A stretch of 47,516 bases of DNA from Candidatus Gastranaerophilales bacterium (GTDB taxonomy: Bacteria > Cyanobacteriota > Vampirovibrionia > Gastranaerophilales > Gastranaerophilaceae): assembly GCA_944324485.1 (NCBI GenBank), contig CALUWM010000014.1:1-47516 (forward strand), in the 5' to 3' direction. This document shows positions 25,040 through 33,863 of the stretch, piece after piece. Numbering within the stretch: position 1 is the stretch's first letter; each line of letters begins with the position of its first letter. The position numbers and the translations under genes are program-made. The notes beneath the pieces are model-generated. The model saw nothing but the letters and a program-made list of their open reading frames with translations. It did not search any database and was not told where the DNA came from.

Positions 25040-27279
25040 AAATAAATTTTCAAACAACAACAATAAAAAATAAAATATATCCAAAATTTAAAAAAACAAA
25101 CATAATACATTTTCAAGCAATGAAATGCAGTGAAAAAAACTTTGAAATAAAAAAAATACAAGATTTACACTGTCCAATTTGCGGTCTTTTGATGTTAAAT
25201 GACAATGAACAAAAAGCATTTATAGACGATGTAACAAACAAAAGAGGACAAAATCTTAAAGATGCACTTGAAAAATATGAAGACGAGTCTGTATTTATCA
25301 GAAATCAAGAAAACAATAGAAAAAAAACAATATACAGACCTCAAAAACAACAAGTTGTAAATATTTTAAAAGATTTAGCTCTAGCGTATCCTACATTAAG
25401 TATCGCAGAACTTGTCAGAATAAAATCAGAAGAATGTCTTAAAAGATTAATAGATAAGCAATTTGTTGTAATTAACGAATTAGAAAACTACATCAATACA
25501 TCCGAAATATCGCAAGAAGAAAAAGAAGCATTCTTTAGAGTTCTAAATGAATACAAAAACAGAGTCCTTGGAAAATCAGAAACCAGATTTAAAAGGAAAA
25601 GCTTTATACATGACATTCAAACTCCAATAAAAGACCCTGCAATTAAACAAGAAATAACAAAAATCGCAAGTAAAATTCCAACTTCAGACACAGAAGTTGA
25701 TGCTTTCTTTGTAAAATATTCAGATTCTAAACGCTCAGACAGAGAAATCGCAAGTAAATTAGTAAAACAAACCACTCCAAGTGCTGAACATTTAATACCC
25801 AAATCAAAACAAGGACCCAATAAAACAAACAATTACATTTGCGACTGCGAAGACTGTAATTCCTCAAGAGGAAATATTTTATTTGATGAATGGATAAAAG
25901 ACAAAAAAGACATTCAAAAAGGTTTACAAGAATATTTGGAAGAAGTCCAAAAAGCTTTAGATTTTGGAAAACTTAATCCAAAATACGATAGCTACATTGA
26001 TGAAATTATAGAAACCATTTCACAAATTAGCCATGGAAAAATCAAGCTATCTGCTCCAAAAACATATAATGACGATAAAAGAAAAACAATACTTGAAAAA
26101 AGAAGAAATGAAATCAACAAAGTCAATCTCGAAATGATTAGATTAATAGAAAGAATAAGAACTCTCAGACAAGAAATTGCTCAATTAAAAGAAAATCCTC
26201 AGTTTGAAAATATTTCTCAATACTCTATAACACAAACAAATATCAAAAAACTAAAAGAAAAAGAAGCCGAACTCAGAAGAGAGCTTGAAATTGCTCAAAA
26301 AGAAAAAGAAGCTTCAATGAACACCATTGCCGACATAAATAGATTGGAGCAAAAAGCAAAAAAAGAAAATTCAGAAGAACTTGAAGCACAAATTCAAGAC
26401 TTTGATAGAAGTGGCGAATCTCTAAAACTTGAACAAAGCAATAATAAAATAATTAAATTAAAAATAGAGCTCAATGATATTGAAAATCAAATTAGCAACC
26501 TAACAAATAAATTAAGCACACTCAAAAAATTAATATCAGAAGATAAAACAAAAACATCGCTTGAAGCACTTGAAACTACGATAGGACAACTGGAATCGTT
26601 AACAAAACAGATTAATACAATTAAAAATTCAATATTTGATGAAAAAATCTTAAAAGAAAGACTGAAATCAATTGAAAAGGAAAGAAAAGAACTTGAAAAT
26701 GAAAATGTTGCAATTCTTCAAACAAACAAAATAAATCCAAAAAATAATACAGAATATCTAAAATATTGTCATTTCGAAGAGTTATACGAAGCAGCAAGTA
26801 AAATTAGCGAGTATCATTCATTAAGAAATGGAGAAATTTCACCACACAACGCTTCAGAAATAGCAGATATTGCCCAAAAAGAAATAAGGAAAAAAGTTAT
26901 TAAACTTTCTCAAAGAAATGATGTGAGATATTTTATGAATCTTGCAAGAATATCAGAAAACCAAGAAGAAGAAGCAATTATAAGAATAAGACTGGAAGAA
27001 ATTAAACAAATTACTCCGGAACTTGAAAAATTAAACCTTGAATATGCAAAAATCAGCCAAAACAGAAGCCTTGATGAAATTAAATCTTTATATGAAAGTT
27101 TAAAATCACAACAAACACTTGAACAAAAAATCCTAAACATATCAGAATTAACATCTGAACTTCAAAATCTTCAAGATACATTATCTTATAATCAAAAAAT
27201 CCTAGGAAAACTAAGAGTGAAATACAGAGCCCTTAGCAACGAAGAATACAGAAAATTAATGAGCCTAATATATTGTTAA
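25036..27279 (+). CDS. HNH-nuclease-like protein with long coiled coils, paralogue 1
   Basis: A 747-residue protein overlapping the helicase stop by four bases. Residues 46-49 are CPIC. About 200 helical residues later comes SAEHLIPKSKQG (H252) with NKTNNYICDCEDCNSSRGN (N266, C271, C274, N275, R278). This is the HNH pattern, with His as the likely general base and the CPIC and CEDC pairs as plausible zinc ligands, although HNH domains normally keep the two pairs close. Residues about 340-747 are almost continuous coiled coil (many EKEAELRR, IENQISNL-type heptads), as in SMC/Rad50-like arms, but no ATPase motifs are present. It begins with IIHFQAM in the position of the neighbours' FKG motif. 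The next gene is its paralogue. Activity is inferred, not shown. Confidence 0.72.
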   Translation: MKINFQTTTIKNKIYPKFKKTNIIHFQAMKCSEKNFEIKKIQDLHCPICGLLMLNDNEQKAFIDDVTNKRGQNLKDALEKYEDESVFIRNQENNRKKTIYRPQKQQVVNILKDLALAYPTLSIAELVRIKSEECLKRLIDKQFVVINELENYINTSEISQEEKEAFFRVLNEYKNRVLGKSETRFKRKSFIHDIQTPIKDPAIKQEITKIASKIPTSDTEVDAFFVKYSDSKRSDREIASKLVKQTTPSAEHLIPKSKQGPNKTNNYICDCEDCNSSRGNILFDEWIKDKKDIQKGLQEYLEEVQKALDFGKLNPKYDSYIDEIIETISQISHGKIKLSAPKTYNDDKRKTILEKRRNEINKVNLEMIRLIERIRTLRQEIAQLKENPQFENISQYSITQTNIKKLKEKEAELRRELEIAQKEKEASMNTIADINRLEQKAKKENSEELEAQIQDFDRSGESLKLEQSNNKIIKLKIELNDIENQISNLTNKLSTLKKLISEDKTKTSLEALETTIGQLESLTKQINTIKNSIFDEKILKERLKSIEKERKELENENVAILQTNKINPKNNTEYLKYCHFEELYEAASKISEYHSLRNGEISPHNASEIADIAQKEIRKKVIKLSQRNDVRYFMNLARISENQEEEAIIRIRLEEIKQITPELEKLNLEYAKISQNRSLDEIKSLYESLKSQQTLEQKILNISELTSELQNLQDTLSYNQKILGKLRVKYRALSNEEYRKLMSLIYC

Positions 27280-27280
27280 A

Positions 27281-29413
27281 ATGAAAATAGCAAACTATAA
27301 CAACTTTAATAAATTATATTCAAAACCACAAAACAAGCAAATTTTTAAAGGCTTTGATTGCAAAGAATTTGATTTTGAAATAAAAAATCTATACGAGCTT
27401 CCCTGCCCTGTATGTTCAATTACCATGTTGCAAAGAAATCAAATTGATAACTTTGTAAACACGGCTCAAAATGCAAAAGGCGAAGAACTTATTTCGATAT
27501 TATCAAAATATAGAAAATATTTTCATCAAAAAGAATTAAATGCGGCAGATATTTTAAGTTTTGAAGCACAAAAACACCCAAATAAAAACATAGCAGAACT
27601 TGCTCAAATCTACCTCGATGAAAATCTTTCAAAATATAGACAACAACAAGAATATGCACTTGAAAGAGCAAAAAAAATAGCAACAAACCTTCCAACACAA
27701 TATAGAAAAAAAACACATTCTATTCTGGAAGAGTATGAAACAAAACTTAAAAACAACGGTAATCCAAACAAAAAAGCGGTTATTCAAGCACTAAACGAAC
27801 AAATACAATGTGAATATTCTACAAAAAAGAAAATAATAAAAGCAATTCAAAATATGCCGGATATTGAAGATGATAATCTTGAATTCTTCATAAAATACGC
27901 TCAAAAAAGTCAGGCAGAAATTGCTTCACGTCTGGTTACCCCATCTTTTATAACTTGTGATCATATTAAACCAAAATCAAAAGGCGGAAAAGATAACACT
28001 GAAAACTACCTTGCAGAATGCGAAGAATGTAACTCAAAAAGAACAAATACACCTCTGCTTCAGTGGGTAGGAAATATACCTAATTTTATCCAAAACTTAA
28101 AAAATTATTTTGATGTAGTCGCATCAAAAATACAGTCTGGCGAAGTATCAGAAAAATATTCAACTTACTTGGAAGATGTATCAAAAACCATAGCAGAAGA
28201 AACAAAAGGCAAAGTTAAAATCAATCCGCCCCAAATAGAAAATATAGAAAACACACATCAAAACAATATAGAAGAAAAAATATTACAAATAGAACAAGCA
28301 TTAAAAAAACAGATAAAAAATTTAGAAGACGCAAAAAAATTAAGAGTAAGAATAAAACAAAACGAACAATTTGAATTAATATCAGAATATATAGCCCTTA
28401 AATCAAGAAGGGAAAATCTTGAAGTACAAAGAAAAGCAAAAAAAGATGAGGTAAACAAAAAGAAATCTTTTTTAAACAAATATTATAATAAACTATCTGA
28501 ACTTGAAAAGAGAAGAAAAGAGCTTGAAAATAAAAATCTAACTACAAGAGAAAAAGAAAACATAAAAATTCAAATAAATAAAATTAAATCGTTCTTAGAC
28601 TCAAAAAATCCAAAAGCTCTTAACGAACAATTAGTTAAGGCGCAAAAAGAACTGGCAGAAATTCAAAACAATTTAAGAGAAACAGAAAATAGAATAAATG
28701 CAATAAAAGAAAAAATTGATTTTCCTGATGATATTAAAAGACAAATTGAACTACTCAAAAACCAACTATACGAAATAGAATCCATAGAAAAAGAAATTAT
28801 AATGCTGGATGCAACAATTAATGAAAATCAAGACATCCTTCAAAGAATAAAAGGAAAAGAAGCTCAAATTCAAGTATTGCTTCAAGAAAACCAAAATACT
28901 AACATTTCTGAAAGTAACGAGGATGATTTAGATACTTATCAAAAAATGACAGAAGTAATCAAGAGAGCAGAAGAAATCAAAAAGGACAATAAAACTCCAC
29001 GAATAGACAGCCTTGTATACGAACTTGCAAAACAAAAAGCCGAAGAAGTCATTTCAAAACTAACAGAAACAAACGGTTCCGTAAGAATTCAAAGAAATCT
29101 AGACAAAATATCAAATATGCTTAAAGATTTGAATAATGATTATAATTTATTAAACAAAAAACAAATCGCAGAATCAAAAAGAAAAGAGTTAATTGAAAAA
29201 CTTAATTCCCTGACTCCAAAAGAAGAAATTGAATCAGAAATCGATATGCTGACACAAAAGCTTGAAGAAATAAAAGTTATTTTTGATTCTATAAACATAA
29301 ATGCAAGAATCGAAAATCTTGAAAAATCAGCAGAACAAAAAAGAAGAATGTTATCCAGAATAAAAGCGGCAAAAACAGAAAACGAAATACAGCAGCTGCT
29401 ATTCGAACTTTAA
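27281..29413 (+). CDS. HNH-nuclease-like protein with long coiled coils, paralogue 2
   Basis: The 710-residue paralogue of the preceding gene, starting 1 base after its stop. The N-terminus has KQIFKGFD (19-26), then PCPVC (C42, C45). After about 180 helical residues comes ITCDHIKPKSKGGKDNTENY (D227, H228, P231, N242) with CEECNSKR (C247, C250, N251, R254). This copy keeps the usual DH.xP form of HNH nucleases more faithfully than paralogue 1, which has EH. The shared block FFIKYAQKSQAEIASRLV / FFVKYSDSKRSDREIASKLV just before the HNH confirms recent duplication. The rest is coiled coil to the end. No terminator is seen straight after. It may act as a heterodimer with paralogue 1 (inference). 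Confidence 0.72.
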   Translation: MKIANYNNFNKLYSKPQNKQIFKGFDCKEFDFEIKNLYELPCPVCSITMLQRNQIDNFVNTAQNAKGEELISILSKYRKYFHQKELNAADILSFEAQKHPNKNIAELAQIYLDENLSKYRQQQEYALERAKKIATNLPTQYRKKTHSILEEYETKLKNNGNPNKKAVIQALNEQIQCEYSTKKKIIKAIQNMPDIEDDNLEFFIKYAQKSQAEIASRLVTPSFITCDHIKPKSKGGKDNTENYLAECEECNSKRTNTPLLQWVGNIPNFIQNLKNYFDVVASKIQSGEVSEKYSTYLEDVSKTIAEETKGKVKINPPQIENIENTHQNNIEEKILQIEQALKKQIKNLEDAKKLRVRIKQNEQFELISEYIALKSRRENLEVQRKAKKDEVNKKKSFLNKYYNKLSELEKRRKELENKNLTTREKENIKIQINKIKSFLDSKNPKALNEQLVKAQKELAEIQNNLRETENRINAIKEKIDFPDDIKRQIELLKNQLYEIESIEKEIIMLDATINENQDILQRIKGKEAQIQVLLQENQNTNISESNEDDLDTYQKMTEVIKRAEEIKKDNKTPRIDSLVYELAKQKAEEVISKLTETNGSVRIQRNLDKISNMLKDLNNDYNLLNKKQIAESKRKELIEKLNSLTPKEEIESEIDMLTQKLEEIKVIFDSININARIENLEKSAEQKRRMLSRIKAAKTENEIQQLLFEL

Positions 29414-29525
29414 AATATAATATATATTAAGTTATGTAACAAAAATAATCTCTTTTGAAATTCAAACTTTTATATCGTTTTTATATAAATGTAATGCACG
29501 ATGTATCTATTCAAAGGAGATAAAA

Positions 29526-29693
29526 ATGGTAAACACTGTAAACCTAAACACAAACACCAACGCAAAACCTGAAACAACAGGAACAATAGCAGTTAATTCA
29601 AATCCACCATCAATCTTTTCAACAGAAACAGCAGGTTCAATTGCAAGTTCAGCACCAAGTTCAACATCGGGCTCTTTTTCTGCAATGGCATAA
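29526..29693 (+). CDS. Small Ser/Thr/Asn-rich protein (55 aa)
   Basis: The ATG follows a strong AAAGGAGATAAAA site. The peptide starts MVNTVNLNTNTNAKPETTG and ends SSTSGSFSAMA. It is of low complexity, without Cys, signal peptide or membrane segment, and nearly without charge. I do not recognise it. It has a 112-base leader region of its own after the HNH genes. Twenty-two bases later a second small gene follows with its own ribosome site and a similar C-terminal flavour (SAFSG). The pair is probably one transcript, closed by the palindrome at 29881. Confidence 0.6.
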   Translation: MVNTVNLNTNTNAKPETTGTIAVNSNPPSIFSTETAGSIASSAPSSTSGSFSAMA

Positions 29694-29715
29694 AATTAAA
29701 ATAGAGGAAAATAAG

Positions 29716-29856
29716 ATGACAGAAACCGGACTAACAAACCTTCTTTTAGGAGCACTGGTATTAATTTCTTGCACAATATTTATATGGACCATAAACTATA
29801 TTCAAACATCAAATACAATACAACCCCCAACCGCAATTTCAGCTTTTAGCGGATAA
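29716..29856 (+). CDS. Small single-pass membrane protein (46 aa)
   Basis: It starts MTETGLTNLLLGALVLISCT at 29716, behind an AGAGGAAAA ribosome site. Residues about 6-29 form a hydrophobic helix (LTNLLLGALVLISCTIFIW). A short polar tail ends IQPPTAISAFSG. I do not recognise it. The size, single helix and pairing with a secreted-looking low-complexity peptide gene resemble small toxin/holin-like or regulatory membrane peptides, but nothing proves this. An earlier ATG at 29641 in this frame lies inside the preceding gene and lacks a ribosome site. Confidence 0.6.
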   Translation: MTETGLTNLLLGALVLISCTIFIWTINYIQTSNTIQPPTAISAFSG

Positions 29857-29880
29857 TACGCTAAATAATCAAATAATTGA

Positions 29881-29910
29881 AAATAAAGGAATTTATAAAT
29901 TCCTTTATTT
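29881..29910. terminator. Bidirectional terminator after the small-protein pair
   Basis: A perfect 30-bp palindrome (AAATAAAGGAATTTA and its complement) followed by TTT on the plus strand and preceded by A-rich sequence. The stop of the O-methyltransferase on the minus strand lies within it. Confidence 0.85.
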
Positions 29911-30516
29911 TTTCCTTGAAATCATCATCCCTGCGCCAATTTCTAATATTTGAGACTGATAATTTAAATTATCAAAAAGGGTATTTATATATGGCAAAGT
30001 TTTTTCATAGTGCGTTAAGATATTATCTGCAAGGATTATTCCGCCCGACTTTAAAATTTTATCTACAATTTTAAAATATTCAATATATTCCTTCTTGTTT
30101 GCATCAATAAAAACAAAATCAAATTTATCTCGCTTTAAATCTTTAATTTCTTGCTCCAAATCTTCAAGAATTAAAATTGCAGAACCAATTTTAGGTTCAA
30201 CCTCAACATTATCAGCACAAAGTTCAAAGTTTTTTCTTGCAACACTTTGTCTTTTTTCCCAAAATTCAATAGTTGTAAGCCTTCCTTTAGTTTCTTCAAG
30301 TGCCTTTAAAATCCAAATACCGCTATATCCATTCGAAGTGCCTATTTCTAAAACATTTTTTGAATTATTGATTTTAATTAACATATTCAAAAAATTGGCA
30401 CTTGGCCTATCTAAATTCCAAAAATTTTCTCTCGTCTCTTCAAGAGAAGCAAGTATTCTTTCTGTTTTTTCATCAAAATAAGAAGAATTTATTTTTTTAA
30501 CATTGGTTTCTAACAT
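29905..30516 (-). CDS. O-methyltransferase family 3 (class I SAM)
   Basis: A 203-residue class I methyltransferase. SAM motif I is VLEIGTSNGYSGIW near residue 56; FDFVFIDANKKEYIEYF and GGIILADNIL follow, as in the COMT-like bacterial O-methyltransferase family (also the TrmR tRNA-modification group). The substrate cannot be told: it could be a catechol-type small molecule or tRNA wobble cmo5U. It is the last gene of the grpE-dnaJ run, starting 3 bases after the beta-propeller gene's stop. Confidence 0.85.
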   Translation of the reverse strand: MLETNVKKINSSYFDEKTERILASLEETRENFWNLDRPSANFLNMLIKINNSKNVLEIGTSNGYSGIWILKALEETKGRLTTIEFWEKRQSVARKNFELCADNVEVEPKIGSAILILEDLEQEIKDLKRDKFDFVFIDANKKEYIEYFKIVDKILKSGGIILADNILTHYEKTLPYINTLFDNLNYQSQILEIGAGMMISRKK

Positions 30517-30519
30517 AAT

Positions 30520-31974
30520 CTAGAGTCTTTGTGCTTTATCAATTATTATTATATTTGCTACATCAATGTATGATTCTTGTTTTTTAACTATTTGCATTTT
30601 ATCAAGACTATACAAAAGATAATTCTTTGCATTAATTCCGGTTATTAAAATATTATTTTCGTTCGGAATCAAGGTCATTTTTGAATAAAAACCATCCTTT
30701 GAAAGTTGTTCTCTTGATATAACTTTCCCCTCAACCGTGTCAAAAATATCCATATAGCCTTCTTTTGAGCACAATATAAACAACTTTGTGCCATACATTA
30801 TAGCATCTGTTGGCTTTTTATCTAATTCAACAGTATTAATTAACTTTCCATGAACCTTATCAAAAACCAAAAGTTGGTCTTGTGTTCTAGAAATTGCATA
30901 TATATTCGCAACATCAGCCATAACTTTTGAAACATTATTTACTGTTCCCATCGGCTGTACTACATATTCATCACCATTTCTTGTTACATTAAAAACTTTT
31001 TGCAAAAATTCGTCATAAAAAGCAATAGACTCATCCATTTCACAGTAAGTTATTTGAGAAGGCTTCTGATCAACCCTGATAACCTTAACAAGTGCCATTG
31101 AATCTAAGCTTATAACATAAATAGAATTAGCATTTTGACTGGTAACATAAGCTATATTTTCCTTTTTATTATAAGCTACATCACTTGCATTTGCATCAAT
31201 AGGAATTGTTGCGATTGTACGCTCATCTTTTAAATCAATTATTTCAAGGTTTTTACCACTCCAATACAATACAAGCGCGACTTTTGTCTTTTCAGAAGTT
31301 AATATTTTTAAAGGCATTGATGATAATTTTAATTCATACAAAGGGCTTTGACTTGTGCTATCATACACTTCCAAAAATTTTGAATTTTTAGGATTAATAA
31401 AGGTTTTTTTATTTTTGAATTCAACGGTAGGGACAAACTCATTCCTTTTTACAACAGGATTATAAGGACTTTTCATCTTCTCTTTTTCTGAGTCATTTAA
31501 TGTTAATGTATTATCCTCTTTAGAAGGAATCAAAAGATCACCCAAAGTAAGTTTCAAACTTTCCGGTATTTTTAAACCCGCAGGAGTTAACATATCCTGT
31601 GGCATTAAACCAAGACGAACTTTAACAGGCAAATCATCCTTTTTTGTTAAAGTATAATTACCATCTTTATCTTTAAAAACTTTAAGCAAAGAATATCCAT
31701 TATTAAACAAAATAACTTCAGGTAGTAAATTTAATGATTTTTCAGGATACGAATATTCAACAGAAATTTTATCTACTGATTTTTCTGAAGGAGGATATAG
31801 AGGAATATACATAACATCATCAGAAATTGTAACAACACTGTCAAATCTTTGCTTCGCAGCAGGAATTTGGGCTTTTATAAATTTCCAAACATCATCAGGA
31901 AGCTTTGAAGCAAAAGCACAATTTGAAAATGCTACAAACAAAAACAAACAAGATATATATTTTTTTATATTCAT
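30520..31974 (-). CDS. Secreted beta-propeller (YVTN-like repeat) protein
   Basis: A 484-residue protein with signal peptide MNIKKYISCLFLFVAFSNCAFA. The second half has repeats of the YVTN type: ATIPIDANASDVAYNKKENI, AYVTSQNANSIYVISLDSMA, VKVIRVDQKPSQITYC, and so on, giving several propeller blades. The N-terminal part (about 25-190) is not recognised. Such proteins are usually periplasmic or surface binding modules; no enzyme site is seen. AAAGGAG precedes the ATG, 21 bases after dnaJ, so it is probably in the grpE-dnaJ transcript, an unexpected partner for a heat-shock operon. Confidence 0.75.
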   Translation of the reverse strand: MNIKKYISCLFLFVAFSNCAFASKLPDDVWKFIKAQIPAAKQRFDSVVTISDDVMYIPLYPPSEKSVDKISVEYSYPEKSLNLLPEVILFNNGYSLLKVFKDKDGNYTLTKKDDLPVKVRLGLMPQDMLTPAGLKIPESLKLTLGDLLIPSKEDNTLTLNDSEKEKMKSPYNPVVKRNEFVPTVEFKNKKTFINPKNSKFLEVYDSTSQSPLYELKLSSMPLKILTSEKTKVALVLYWSGKNLEIIDLKDERTIATIPIDANASDVAYNKKENIAYVTSQNANSIYVISLDSMALVKVIRVDQKPSQITYCEMDESIAFYDEFLQKVFNVTRNGDEYVVQPMGTVNNVSKVMADVANIYAISRTQDQLLVFDKVHGKLINTVELDKKPTDAIMYGTKLFILCSKEGYMDIFDTVEGKVISREQLSKDGFYSKMTLIPNENNILITGINAKNYLLYSLDKMQIVKKQESYIDVANIIIIDKAQRL

Positions 31975-31995
31975 ATAGACTCCTTTAATTGGAAT

Positions 31996-33123
31996 TTACT
32001 TGCCTAAAGCGGATTTCATCCTATCCAATAAACCACTTTGTTGTTCTTTTGAAATTGCAAAAAGTTCCTTATATAAAGTCTTTTCACGGTCTGATAGTCT
32101 TTTTGGAATACCAATATTTATTGTAACGTAATGATTACCTTTTTGCGAGTCGCTACCAAGATAGAAAACACCTTGTCCTTTTAAAGTAATCCTGTCGCCA
32201 TTTTGAACTCCTGATGGAATTTTAGCAAGTGTTTCTCCATATATTGTCTTTATTGGAATTTCATCCCCTAAAACAGCTTGAGGAACAGAAATTTCAACCT
32301 CTGAAAATATGTCAAAACCCTGTCTTACAAACTCTTTTGAAGGTTTCACGTAAACAACTACATACAAATCTCCGGGGCGACCACCGTTTCTACCTGCATT
32401 ACCTTCATGGGCAACACGCATTTTTGAGCCGGATTCAATACCTTTAGGGATTTTAATAGTTAATTTCTTTTCTTTTGCAACAGCGCCTTCACCATTACAC
32501 ACCTTACAAAAAGCTTTCGGATTTTTGCCACTACCATGGCAATTAGGACAAGTTGTAACAGACGTAAAAGAACCTAAAATAGTTTGAGTGCTTTTTTGAA
32601 CTCTGCCTTGCCCATGGCAAACAGGGCAAACCGTATCTTTTGCGTCTTTATCTAATCCTGTTGAATTACAAGCTTCGCAAGGCTCCAAATGTTTAATTTT
32701 AATTTCTTTTTCAAGTCCAAAACAAGCTTCAAGAAAATCGATTTCTATATCTAATCTCAAATCTTCGCCATCAATAGGTGCATTCGGATTTCTTTCGTAA
32801 CCCCTTGAAAATCCGCCAAATCCCCCGAAAAATGAAGAAAAAATATCAGATAAATCAATATCATCCATGCTAAATGAATGTGGATTAAAACCGGCATTTG
32901 AAAGCCCTTCTTCACCATATCTATCGTATATTTGTCTTTTATTATCATCAGACAAAGTCTCATATGCTTTTCCGATTTCTTTAAACTTTTCGGCAGCATC
33001 CGGAGCTTTATTCACATCAGGATGATATTTTCTTGCAAGCGTACGAAATGCCTTTTTAAGTTCATCTTTAGTAGCATTTCTATTTACACCAAGTATTTCA
33101 TAATAATCCATTGTGCTATTCAT
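31996..33123 (-). CDS. dnaJ: Chaperone DnaJ
   Basis: The start at 33123 ([12 protein letters not shown]) overlaps the end of grpE by 8 bases and uses AAGAAGGA in grpE as ribosome site. The 375-residue product is type I DnaJ: J domain with HPDVNK (HPD motif), a Gly/Phe-rich linker ([14 protein letters not shown]), four zinc repeats ([32 protein letters not shown]) and the C-terminal substrate-binding domain. It stimulates the DnaK ATPase. dnaK is not in the window. Confidence 0.97.
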   Translation of the reverse strand: MNSTMDYYEILGVNRNATKDELKKAFRTLARKYHPDVNKAPDAAEKFKEIGKAYETLSDDNKRQIYDRYGEEGLSNAGFNPHSFSMDDIDLSDIFSSFFGGFGGFSRGYERNPNAPIDGEDLRLDIEIDFLEACFGLEKEIKIKHLEPCEACNSTGLDKDAKDTVCPVCHGQGRVQKSTQTILGSFTSVTTCPNCHGSGKNPKAFCKVCNGEGAVAKEKKLTIKIPKGIESGSKMRVAHEGNAGRNGGRPGDLYVVVYVKPSKEFVRQGFDIFSEVEISVPQAVLGDEIPIKTIYGETLAKIPSGVQNGDRITLKGQGVFYLGSDSQKGNHYVTINIGIPKRLSDREKTLYKELFAISKEQQSGLLDRMKSALGK

Positions 33124-33697
33124 TTTCCTTCTTCTTTGCAACGCCGACTAAAGCCGGTCTTAAAACTTTATCTGCTAATTTATAACCCTTTTGAGCCACT
33201 ACTGCAACATGGTCTTCATCAAATTCATCTGTTTGAACTTGCGTAATTGCTTCATGCTCATTAGGGTTAAACTCTTTACCTAATGCTTCAATTTCTTGCA
33301 AACCAACTTTTTTCAATGTATCCAATAATTGCTTATAAGCAACTTCATAGCTTTCTTTAACTTTTTCACAATTATCAATATCTTTTAGTGAATCTTTTGC
33401 TCTGTCAAAAGTATCCAAAACAGAAGTTAGTTTTGATAAAACTTCAGAAGCTCCATACTTTAATAACTCTTGTCTTTCTTGCACTGTTCTTTTTCTATAA
33501 TTGTCAAAATCAGCAGCAAGTCTGATGTATTTATTGTTTAAATCTTCATATTTTTGCTCAAAATCTTCTTTATTTTCTTCTTGATTTTCAACATCTTCTT
33601 CTACGGAATCAGCTTCCATTTTAGTGTTTTCTTCAGTATTATTTTCTTCGATTATTTTTTCTTCGTTTTCATGAAAAGGATTTTTATTTTCTTCCAT
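33116..33697 (-). CDS. grpE: Nucleotide exchange factor GrpE
   Basis: A 193-residue protein. An acidic, coiled-coil N-terminus (residues 1-65, Glu/Asn-rich) leads into the GrpE core: [36 protein letters not shown] and [10 protein letters not shown], ending in VLRPALVGV. GrpE releases ADP from DnaK. First gene of grpE-dnaJ-propeller-methyltransferase. It has TAAGGAGG upstream and a promoter TCGACA, 16 nt, TATAAT. A half-site resembling CIRCE (AGCACTC) overlaps the promoter, but its partner half is absent. Confidence 0.95.
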   Translation of the reverse strand: MEENKNPFHENEEKIIEENNTEENTKMEADSVEEDVENQEENKEDFEQKYEDLNNKYIRLAADFDNYRKRTVQERQELLKYGASEVLSKLTSVLDTFDRAKDSLKDIDNCEKVKESYEVAYKQLLDTLKKVGLQEIEALGKEFNPNEHEAITQVQTDEFDEDHVAVVAQKGYKLADKVLRPALVGVAKKKENE

Positions 33698-33732
33698 GAT
33701 TTCCTCCTTATAAAAATATTTAATCTAACAAT

Positions 33733-33760
33733 ATTATAAAATATGAATAAACAATGTCGA
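33733..33760 (-). promoter_or_regulatory. Promoter of the grpE operon
   Basis: On the minus strand TCGACA (33760-33755) and TATAAT (33738-33733) are separated by 16 nt. The leader is about 30 nt and carries TAAGGAGG. Confidence 0.6.
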
Positions 33761-33789
33761 GTGCTCCAAAGAAGTAATTACAAAAATAA

Positions 33790-33813
33790 AAGGCACAAAC
33801 AAAATTGTGCCTT
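33790..33813 (-). terminator. Terminator of sepF
   Basis: On the minus strand AAGGCACAA pairs with TTGTGCCTT around a 6-nt loop, followed by TTATTTTTG. It lies 50 bases after the sepF stop. Confidence 0.8.
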
Positions 33814-33863
33814 CCTTAATGATTAACTCTCTATTTAAATCCGTAATGCTATTTACCCAACAC

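Noticed and set aside
22101-29900. Integrated element bounded by a tRNA-Arg att site
   Set aside because: No repeat of the tRNA 3' end, no integrase and no change of base composition were seen across the helicase-HNH region.
33733-33770. CIRCE-like operator before grpE
   Set aside because: Only one half (AGCACTC) is present. The mirrored GAGTGCT half at the proper 9-nt distance is missing, so HrcA control is not supported.
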